Below, piece by piece: positions 6,249-11,687 of a stretch of 11,687 bases of DNA. Location: the NCBI GenBank assembly GCA_000432895.1, contig FR889367.1:17199-28885 (forward strand), written 5' to 3'. This DNA comes from Firmicutes bacterium CAG:449 (GTDB lineage Bacteria; Bacillota_I; Bacilli_A; RFN20; CAG-449). Each line of letters begins with the position of its first letter. Position 1 is the first letter of the stretch. The notes beneath the pieces were generated by a model that worked only from the letters and a program-made list of their open reading frames with translations, was not told where the DNA came from and ran no database searches. A program made the position numbers and the translations under genes.

Positions 6249-7196
6249 TTATTTAGAAATAACTGCGTGACCAGCTGACATAAAGACATTTTTCATTTTG
6301 TCTTTAACCATTTCTTTAACAGCATTTCTTGCTGGAGTTGTGTATTTTCTAATTTCAAATTCAGCTGGTTGAGTCCATAAGAATTTTCTAATTTCACCAG
6401 TAAATGCAACACGTAAATCAGAACCAACATTAATTTTGCAAACTGCTTTTTGTGAAGCTTTGTTTAACAATTCTTCAGGTATACCGATAGCTTCTGGCAT
6501 CTTTCCACCATATTGGTTAATTAAAGCAAGTCTTTCTTGTGGAACTGATGAAGAACCATGTAAAACAAGAGGGAATCCAGGTAATTTTTCTTCAATTTCA
6601 TCTAAAATATCAAAGCTTAAAGCTGGTTTTTGTCCTGGTTTAAATTTATATGCACCATGAGCTGTACCAATTGCTATAGCAAGTGAATCAATATCAGTTC
6701 TTGAAACAAATTCAATAACATCTTGAGGATGAGTGAATCGACCGTATTTATCATTTACATCAATATCTTCTTCCATTCCAGCAATTGCTCCAAGTTCTGA
6801 TTCAACTACTACTCCTCGAGGATGAGCATATTCAACAACTTCTTTTGTTTGGCGAATGTTTTCTTCAAAATCACAACTTGAAGCATCAATCATAACAGAT
6901 GTAAATCCATGATCAATACAATATTTACATATTTCAATTGATTTACCATGATCAAGATGTAAAGCAACTTCAACACCAGTATCTTCAACTGCTGCTTTAA
7001 TCATATAATTTAAATATGTAATACCTAAATATTTAATAACATTTTCTGTTATTGCAATAATAACAGGTGATTTTGTTTCATCAGCAGCTGCAATAACTGC
7101 TTGGAATGTTTCTAAATTATCAACGTTAAAAGCGCCAATAGAATAATGACCTTCATAAGCTCTTTTAAACATTTCTTTTGTTGTAACTAATGCCAT
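6249..7196 (-). CDS. fba: Class IIB fructose/ketose-bisphosphate aldolase, copy 2
   Basis: The 315-residue TIM-barrel, zinc-dependent aldolase would split fructose-1,6-bisphosphate into dihydroxyacetone phosphate and glyceraldehyde-3-phosphate in glycolysis, or act on a related ketose bisphosphate. Expected active-site residues are present: Asp82-His83 in ALHLDHGKS, the VESELGAIAG signature (130-140), His180 in GTAHGAYKFKPGQK, His213 in VLHGSSS, and INVGSD (255-260) in the phosphate-binding region. It lies 17 nt downstream of a second complete aldolase gene and has its own AAGGAG ribosome binding site, so the pair is probably one transcript. By hand count about 67% of residues match the neighbour without gaps. 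Tagatose-bisphosphate or another substrate for one of the copies is possible. Confidence 0.9.
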   Translation of the reverse strand: MALVTTKEMFKRAYEGHYSIGAFNVDNLETFQAVIAAADETKSPVIIAITENVIKYLGITYLNYMIKAAVEDTGVEVALHLDHGKSIEICKYCIDHGFTSVMIDASSCDFEENIRQTKEVVEYAHPRGVVVESELGAIAGMEEDIDVNDKYGRFTHPQDVIEFVSRTDIDSLAIAIGTAHGAYKFKPGQKPALSFDILDEIEEKLPGFPLVLHGSSSVPQERLALINQYGGKMPEAIGIPEELLNKASQKAVCKINVGSDLRVAFTGEIRKFLWTQPAEFEIRKYTTPARNAVKEMVKDKMKNVFMSAGHAVISK

Positions 7197-7852
7197 TTTC
7201 TTTTCTCCTTAATTTATTCAGCGTGGTGAGCACTACCAAAAACATTAGTAACCTTATCTTCAACTAAAGCAGTGACTGCTTCCATTGCAGGTGTAATAAA
7301 TGTTCTGCAATCAAATTTTTCTGGGAATTCACATAAAGCTTTTCTTAAAGCACCTACATAAGCAACTCTAATATCAGTGCCAACATTGATTTTACAAATA
7401 CCTTTACTTGCAGCTTTACGAAGCATTTCTTCAGGAATACCAATAGCTTCTGGCATCTTTCCACCATATTTATTTAAAATTTCTAATGATGCATGTGGAA
7501 CTGATGAAGCACCATGTAAAACAAGAGGGAATCCAGGCATTTTTGTTTCAATTTCATCTAAAATATCAAATCTTAATTCTGGCTTTTGTCCTGGTTTAAA
7601 TTTATATGCACCATGAGCTGTACCAATTGCAATAGCAAGTGAATCAATACCTGTTCTCTTAACAAATTCAACAGCATCATTTGGATGAGTAAAATGACCA
7701 TATTTATCATCTACACAAACATCATCCTCAACTCCAGCAATAGCACCAAGTTCTGATTCAACTACTACTCCTCGAGGATGAGCATATTCAACAACTTCTT
7801 TTGTTTGGCGAATGTTTTCTTCAAAATCACAACTTGAAGCATCAATCATAAC
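6790..7852. repeat. 107-bp perfectly identical block shared by the two aldolase genes (6790-6896 and 7746-7852)
   Basis: The two segments, 956 bp apart in direct orientation, match at every base, including all third codon positions. They encode the stretch SVMIDASSCDF through VVVESELG, including the second family signature. Flanking parts of the two genes differ frequently, so this is a local tract. A second identical run of about 47 bp encodes part of GTAHGAYKFKPGQ. Confidence 0.9.
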
Positions 7853-8152
7853 TGATGTGAAGCCTAAATCAACACATTTTTTACATAATTCAACAGATTT
7901 ACCATGATCAAGATGTAAAGCCACAGGAACAGTAATTTCTTTCATAGCACAATCAATAACTTGTCTAACATAATTTTCTCCAATGAATTTTAATGCTCCA
8001 CTTGAAATAGCAATAATAACTGGTGATTTTGTTTTTTCAGCAGCTTGTAAAACAGCTTTCATAATATCAACGTTATCAACATTGAAAGCTCCAACAGCAT
8101 AACCATTTTTGTATGCGTCTTCAAACATTTTTGTTGTAGTAACTAATGGCAT
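7214..8152 (-). CDS. fba: Class IIB fructose/ketose-bisphosphate aldolase, copy 1
   Basis: The 312-residue protein is the promoter-proximal member of the tandem aldolase pair. Catalytic Asp82 and zinc ligand His83 (ALHLDHGKS), the VESELGAIAG signature, His180 (GTAHGAYKF), His213 (VLHGASS) and INVGTDIR (255-262) are all intact at the same positions as in copy 2. The C-terminal NVFGSAHHAE resembles the FGSAGKA ending common in the fructose-bisphosphate aldolase subfamily, so this copy is the better candidate for the glycolytic enzyme; that is only an inference. A strong AGGAGG ribosome binding site precedes the ATG by 5 nt, and a good promoter lies at 8191-8219. The gene diverges from the ABC importer operon across a shared regulatory region. 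Confidence 0.92.
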   Translation of the reverse strand: MPLVTTTKMFEDAYKNGYAVGAFNVDNVDIMKAVLQAAEKTKSPVIIAISSGALKFIGENYVRQVIDCAMKEITVPVALHLDHGKSVELCKKCVDLGFTSVMIDASSCDFEENIRQTKEVVEYAHPRGVVVESELGAIAGVEDDVCVDDKYGHFTHPNDAVEFVKRTGIDSLAIAIGTAHGAYKFKPGQKPELRFDILDEIETKMPGFPLVLHGASSVPHASLEILNKYGGKMPEAIGIPEEMLRKAASKGICKINVGTDIRVAYVGALRKALCEFPEKFDCRTFITPAMEAVTALVEDKVTNVFGSAHHAE

Positions 8153-8190
8153 ATATTCCTCCTTAAACCTTTAATTAAAACTATATTTAT

Positions 8191-8219
8191 ATAATACTTG
8201 AAATAAATTATTGTTTCAA
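8191..8219 (-). promoter_or_regulatory. Predicted promoter of the aldolase pair
   Basis: Minus-strand TTGAAA (8214-8219), 17-nt spacer, TATTAT (8191-8196), giving a leader of roughly 30 nt before the first aldolase ATG. A 9+9 inverted repeat (8198-8206 and 8211-8219, one mismatch, 4-nt centre) covers the -35 box and spacer and could be an operator. Confidence 0.62.
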
Positions 8220-8253
8220 ATACCATCTTTATTTTATATATAAAAGAACGAAT

Positions 8254-8281
8254 TGTAAAGAAAATGTAAAATTTTTGTAAA
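8254..8281 (-). repeat. Three TTTACA direct repeats with an 11-bp period
   Basis: On the minus strand TTTACA occurs at 8276-8281, 8265-8270 and 8254-8259, each separated by exactly 5 nt. The repeats therefore fall on one face of the helix. They lie just upstream of the importer promoter (-35 at 8290) and about 35-60 bp upstream of the aldolase -35. The spacing and hexamer fit the Bacillus PhoP box, TT(A/T/C)ACA with about 5-nt gaps, but no PhoP gene is visible here, so the bound regulator is unknown. Confidence 0.5.
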
Positions 8282-8289
8282 GTAGGGGG

Positions 8290-8318
8290 TTTATATAAAA
8301 GCGCTTACATGATATAAT
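8290..8318 (+). promoter_or_regulatory. Predicted promoter of the ABC importer operon
   Basis: TTTATA (8290-8295, four of six consensus bases), 17-nt spacer, perfect TATAAT (8313-8318). The leader is about 60 nt and ends in a strong AGGAGGAG ribosome binding site at 8372-8379. The weak -35 box is typical of promoters that rely on an activator or are kept off by a repressor. Confidence 0.62.
8296..8309 (+). promoter_or_regulatory. cre-like operator (CcpA or other LacI-family site) inside the importer promoter
   Basis: The 14-mer TAAAAGCGCTTACA agrees with the catabolite responsive element consensus TGNAANCGNNNNCA at every defined position except the second (A for G), and has the palindromic core AAGCGCTT. 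It fills the spacer between -35 and -10, where a bound CcpA or LacI/GalR-type regulator would block RNA polymerase. This suggests carbon-source control of the importer. Confidence 0.6.
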
Positions 8319-8386
8319 TCAAGCATAGTTAAAAATCGTTTGTATTTTTAATAAGATTTTCTAAATATTTTAGGAGGAGAAATAAA

Positions 8387-9739
8387 ATGAAGAAAATTAT
8401 TGTTTGCATGGCTACACTTTTAGCTATGTGTGGACTTGCAAGTTGTGGTGGAAATGACAAATTAACCGGTACTGCTGCTGTTGTTGCTGCTGCTAGCAAA
8501 ATGTCAATATCAGAATTAGAGCAAGCTTCAAAAAAAGAAATGGAAGAATCAAAGGAAACATTTAAAGTATTAGGTTTAACTTCTGCATTATCAAAAGCTG
8601 TTGAGCAATTAGCAGAAAAATATGATTGGATTAAAGTTGGTGATGGTGGAAACACATTTGTAAATAACTCATACAAAGATTATACATTATTATCAGCATT
8701 AGAGCCTGCTGCAAATTCATATGTTGCTGACTATGCTTTAGTTCAAGATGCAAGATCAATTGCTGACTATACTGCTTCTGGTATTTTACATAATTATGTT
8801 CCTTCTGATGTAGCAAGTTATGGTCTTGATGCAGATGGAATAATGCCTTTACAAGGAATTCACTTTAATAAAATTTTCTGGACAAATACAAACTTTGAAA
8901 CAGTAACAGGCAAGAAATTATATAATATTTGGCAAGTTGCTGGTACAAATGATGATGCTGATCATTTAAGTAAAGTTTCTTTCCAAAGCCCAGTTACTGA
9001 ACAAATTAATATGTCATTCTTATTAAGCGTCATGGATAAAAAGAATGAAGAAAGATTATTATCTTCATATAAGAGTTATTATAAGAAAGATTGGGAAGCA
9101 TCAAAAGATTATGCAACTATTGGAGAACAATGGGTAAAACAATTTATTAAGAATATTACAAGATATCATTCTTCCGATGGTACTGCAATGAAAGAAACAC
9201 AATTAAAAGATGACTGGAATGAAGGTTATGTTTATTTCGGTGCATATTCAAAAATGAAAGATGCTGCAGGAAAATTCTATTCTGTAGCAGGTCAAGAAAC
9301 AGATCCAATTTTAAAAAATTTAATCATTAAAGATGGTGAAAATGCAGGTAAAATTAAAGCTATGGACACTGTTAAATGGGATTGGAATATTGAAGGATTT
9401 AATGGATATTTCTATACAATGTTCTCTCAAGTTGTTAACAATGCAAAGCATCCATATACTGCTTGCTTATTCTCAAGATATGTTTTAGAAGGTGACTTCT
9501 ATACTAAAACAATTTATGGTTCTAAAACTCCTAATGAAGATGGAACAAAAGGTAATCAATATGGTTACTATTATCCAGGTACAATGGGTGCATATGGTTC
9601 AAATGAAAAAGTTACAGTCAATTCATATGACTGGACAAAGGCACAATGGAAAGAAAGATCACTTTGTGAATCTTATGAATATTTAAGTACTGTAAGAAGT
9701 GCTAAAGTTGCTGAAATCAGTTCTTTAATCAAAGCTTAA
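8387..9739 (+). CDS. ABC transporter solute-binding lipoprotein, substrate unknown
   Basis: The 450-residue protein begins with a lipoprotein signal peptide; the lipobox LASC puts the lipidated cysteine at Cys20, so the protein is anchored to the outer face of the membrane. The mature part resembles periplasmic-binding-fold extracellular solute-binding proteins: a helix-rich start (ALSKAVEQLAEKYDW), the DYALVQDARSIADYTASGILHNYVPSD segment typical of large iron/polyol/oligosaccharide-type binders (residues about 115-145), then NKIFWTNTNFETVTGKKLYNIWQV. The C-terminal half is rich in Trp and Tyr, as expected of a carbohydrate-type pocket, but I cannot name the ligand. It is the first gene of an importer operon with the fused permease. 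A cre-like site in its promoter favours a carbon compound; the permease type would also fit iron or phosphonate uptake. The start follows a strong AGGAGGAG. Confidence 0.85.
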   Translation: MKKIIVCMATLLAMCGLASCGGNDKLTGTAAVVAAASKMSISELEQASKKEMEESKETFKVLGLTSALSKAVEQLAEKYDWIKVGDGGNTFVNNSYKDYTLLSALEPAANSYVADYALVQDARSIADYTASGILHNYVPSDVASYGLDADGIMPLQGIHFNKIFWTNTNFETVTGKKLYNIWQVAGTNDDADHLSKVSFQSPVTEQINMSFLLSVMDKKNEERLLSSYKSYYKKDWEASKDYATIGEQWVKQFIKNITRYHSSDGTAMKETQLKDDWNEGYVYFGAYSKMKDAAGKFYSVAGQETDPILKNLIIKDGENAGKIKAMDTVKWDWNIEGFNGYFYTMFSQVVNNAKHPYTACLFSRYVLEGDFYTKTIYGSKTPNEDGTKGNQYGYYYPGTMGAYGSNEKVTVNSYDWTKAQWKERSLCESYEYLSTVRSAKVAEISSLIKA

Positions 9740-9761
9740 TTAACTATTTCATATTCAATTT

Positions 9762-9804
9762 AAACAAATAATTGAGGGGATAATCGCATCCTCTCAATTT
9801 GTTT
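9762..9804 (+). terminator. Intercistronic hairpin between binding-protein and permease genes
   Basis: A 10-bp stem with one G-T pair (9771-9780 with 9789-9798, 8-nt loop) is extended by six further pairs (9762-9767 with 9799-9804) after a 3-nt bulge. It is followed by a short T-run merging into the next ribosome binding site. Such structures often act as partial terminators or mRNA stabilisers, so that the binding protein is made in excess of the permease. Confidence 0.6.
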
Positions 9805-9821
9805 TATGAAAGGGAGGTATC

Positions 9822-11687
9822 ATGTCAAAAGCTAAAGTTCAAAAAGAAAAAAATATGACACCACAGCCTAAGAAAAATAACAAAACAATAAATTTAATTG
9901 TTAACTTTTTCACTAAACCTGCCAATGTCATTTTATTTATTTTTGCAATCTTTTTAACAATAATGGTTGTTTATCCATTAATTGAATTATTAATCTCATC
10001 ATTTACTGTTCATACATATTCAGAAGCAAAAATGCTTAGTGAAGAATGGAATGTTGACCTTGCATCAGTTTGGAGTACAGCAAATAAATCAGGCAAATTT
10101 ACATTTCTAAGTTGGCCTTCATTATTATTTCCAAAATCTGACGAGCTAAGACGTTATTCAGCAGAAAAATTTTGGACTCCTTTAGGAAATTCAGTCTTAA
10201 TGTCATTGCTTGCTTGTACAATTGCCGTTTTATCAGGTGGAATATTAGCTTGGCTTATTACAAGATCTAATATGCCATTTAAAAAATTTGTTTCTGTTGT
10301 TTTCATTTTTCCATACATTATGCCATCTTGGTCAATTGCGATGTTCTGGGAAAACTTCTTTAAAAACACATCAGTAGAGGCTTCACCAGGCATAGGATTA
10401 TTGCAAAGTTTAACTGGTTTACAAACTCCTGAATGGATGGTCTATGGTTTATTACCTACTGCTTTAACTCTAGGTATTCACTATGCTCCATTTGCTTATA
10501 TTTTAATTGGTGGTATTTTAAGAAATATGGATGCTAACTTAGAAGAAGCAGCCACAATCTTAAAAGCATCTAGATGGAAAATTATTACAAGAATTACTTT
10601 ACCAATTGTTGCTCCAGCAATGGTTTCAACAATATTACTTGTTTTTTCTAGTTCACTATCAACTTATACAGTTCCTATGAAACTGCACTTTGATTCGATT
10701 TCAACGCAACTACGTGGAGCTTTATCAAGTACTAACTATCGTACATTTGGTTACATAATGGCAGTTATCTTATTAATATTTAGTATTTTAATTTTATCTA
10801 TTAATAATGCTTATACAAGAAGTAGAAAGAACTTTACAACAGTTTCAGGTAAATCTGGTCAAGTCACAAAAACAAACTTAAAGAAAGCTAAATGGCCTAT
10901 TACTATTTTAGTATTAGTTGTTGTTTCTTTCTTTGCTATAGTTCCATTATTATCTTTCGTATTAGAAAGTCTAGAAGAAAACTCTGGAGATTTATCATCA
11001 CTCACTTTAAAATATTGGTTCTCTACAGAAGAATTTGATTCATTCTTAGCATCAAAGAGTTTATCAACAAAAGGTGTTTTCCATAACTATACAATTTGGC
11101 AATCTTTTGGTAGAAGTATTATTGTTGCTATGATAGTCAGTTTACTTGCTGGTACATTTGGTATTTTGATTGGTTATGCAGTTAGTAAGAAAAGAAAAAG
11201 TAAACTTGCAAACTATGTTTCAAGTGTTGCCTTCTTACCATATTTAATTCCTGCATTAAGTTTCTCTGCTGTATTCTATGCTTTAATTCATATTCCAGCA
11301 TTCTCATTATTGGATATTTCTACAACACAAAGTGAAATTTCAGCAATTGCAATATGTGTTATTGTTGGATGTGTTAAATTTTTACCATTTGCTTCAAGAA
11401 GTGGTACAAATGCAATGCTTCAACTTTCTGGAGAAATTGAAGAAGCAGCAATTATTACTGGTTGCCCATGGATTAAGAGAATGACAAAAATCTTATTTCC
11501 AATTCAAAAATCAAGTTTCATAAGTGGATACTTATTACCATTTATTTCTTGTATGAGAGAATATACATTATTTATTTTATTAACAGGTGCTACTTCTCTT
11601 ATTACAAATACATTACAATATTATAGTACAAACGGATTAGGTCAATTAAGTAATGCAATTAACTTACTTATTGTTGGATTCGTTATT
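9822..11687 (+). CDS. ABC transporter permease, two fused membrane domains (3' end outside window)
   Basis: An uninterrupted frame runs from ATG 9822 to the last base of the window (622 codons, no stop), so the gene is partial. A basic N-terminal tail (residues 1-22) is followed by the first membrane helix (about 34-61). Two EAA loops, the contact sites for the ATPase, are visible: EEAATILKASRWKIITRITLP (from Glu241) and EEAAIITGCPWIKRMTKILFP (from Glu540). Two complete binding-protein-dependent permease domains are therefore fused in one chain, separated by a hydrophilic linker around 335-350. This is the FbpB/ThiP/PhnU-like arrangement known from iron(III), thiamine and aminoethylphosphonate importers. 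The ribosome binding site GGGAGG precedes the ATG. The gene is 82 nt after the solute-binding protein; an ATPase gene is expected downstream. Substrate is unassigned. Confidence 0.9.
   Translation, partial: MSKAKVQKEKNMTPQPKKNNKTINLIVNFFTKPANVILFIFAIFLTIMVVYPLIELLISSFTVHTYSEAKMLSEEWNVDLASVWSTANKSGKFTFLSWPSLLFPKSDELRRYSAEKFWTPLGNSVLMSLLACTIAVLSGGILAWLITRSNMPFKKFVSVVFIFPYIMPSWSIAMFWENFFKNTSVEASPGIGLLQSLTGLQTPEWMVYGLLPTALTLGIHYAPFAYILIGGILRNMDANLEEAATILKASRWKIITRITLPIVAPAMVSTILLVFSSSLSTYTVPMKLHFDSISTQLRGALSSTNYRTFGYIMAVILLIFSILILSINNAYTRSRKNFTTVSGKSGQVTKTNLKKAKWPITILVLVVVSFFAIVPLLSFVLESLEENSGDLSSLTLKYWFSTEEFDSFLASKSLSTKGVFHNYTIWQSFGRSIIVAMIVSLLAGTFGILIGYAVSKKRKSKLANYVSSVAFLPYLIPALSFSAVFYALIHIPAFSLLDISTTQSEISAIAICVIVGCVKFLPFASRSGTNAMLQLSGEIEEAAIITGCPWIKRMTKILFPIQKSSFISGYLLPFISCMREYTLFILLTGATSLITNTLQYYSTNGLGQLSNAINLLIVGFVI

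Noticed and set aside
8329..8351. An 8-bp hairpin TTAAAAAT/ATTTTTAA in the leader of the importer operon, considered as a riboswitch or attenuator
   Set aside because: The stem is made only of A-T pairs, is weak, and such structures are expected by chance in this base composition; no alternative pairing with the ribosome binding site was found.
8329..8676. A 115-codon open frame on the minus strand across the start of the binding-protein gene
   Set aside because: It is antisense to a clear lipoprotein signal peptide and solute-binding domain, overlaps the promoter leader, and encodes nothing recognisable.
10154..10393. A 79-codon minus-strand frame inside the permease
   Set aside because: It is a shadow of the permease reading frame, whose membrane and EAA motifs are clear, and has no ribosome binding site or family resemblance.
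129..11687. Mycoplasma-type genetic code (TGA as Trp)
   Set aside because: All frames remain complete under the standard code and Trp occurs as TGG at conserved positions; no in-frame TGA was needed anywhere.
1..11687. CRISPR array, insertion sequence, prophage attachment site or tRNA gene
   Set aside because: No regularly spaced repeats with spacers, no transposase or integrase frames, no terminal inverted repeats and no cloverleaf-like sequence were seen.

Overview
This window comes from a strongly AT-rich bacterial chromosome using the standard code: Trp is encoded by TGG throughout, and all eleven visible stops are TAA or TAG. The gene families (YdbS/YdbT, KhpA, RbgA, class II aldolases, sigma-A-type promoters, strong AGGAGG-type ribosome binding sites) point to a low-GC Bacillota lineage. 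An uncultured member of the Bacilli/Erysipelotrichia or a Mollicutes-related group is my inference; no 16S or other phylogenetic marker gives a firmer placement.

Left part (1-4029, minus strand). A compact run reads ydbS-ydbT-endonuclease I lipoprotein-lepB-rbgA. Gaps are 8-9 nt or there is a short overlap, and the run has its own promoter immediately downstream of the terminator of the separately transcribed ribosomal protein gene rplS. The rplS gene has a structured leader that may be an autoregulatory L19 leader. On the other side of a divergent promoter region (4030-4242), rpsP and khpA run on the plus strand and end at a clear intrinsic terminator. Together these are pieces of the widely conserved rpsP-khpA-rimM-trmD-rplS-lepB-rbgA cluster, here split into two divergent units. 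rimM and trmD are absent between them, and a membrane-PH pair plus a secreted nuclease lie inside the rplS-lepB-rbgA half.

Middle (4856-8152). A MATE-family efflux pump on the plus strand converges on a tandem pair of class IIB ketose-bisphosphate aldolase genes on the minus strand, separated by a 16-bp bidirectional terminator. The two aldolases are about 67% identical (my hand count) yet share a 107-bp stretch with no nucleotide difference, which suggests gene conversion.

Right part (8153-11687). A 234-bp divergent regulatory region separates the aldolases from an ABC importer operon. It holds a promoter in each direction, a near-consensus cre-like operator inside the importer promoter, three TTTACA repeats with an exact 11-bp period, and an inverted repeat over the aldolase promoter. 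The importer consists of a solute-binding lipoprotein, an intercistronic hairpin, and a large fused two-domain permease that runs off the window end. The ATPase is not seen and the substrate is not known. The arrangement suggests that central carbon metabolism and the importer are controlled from one shared intergenic region. No CRISPR array, transposon, tRNA or rRNA gene was seen, and no wholly new system can be demonstrated. The shared regulatory region and the rearranged ribosomal cluster are the most noteworthy items.
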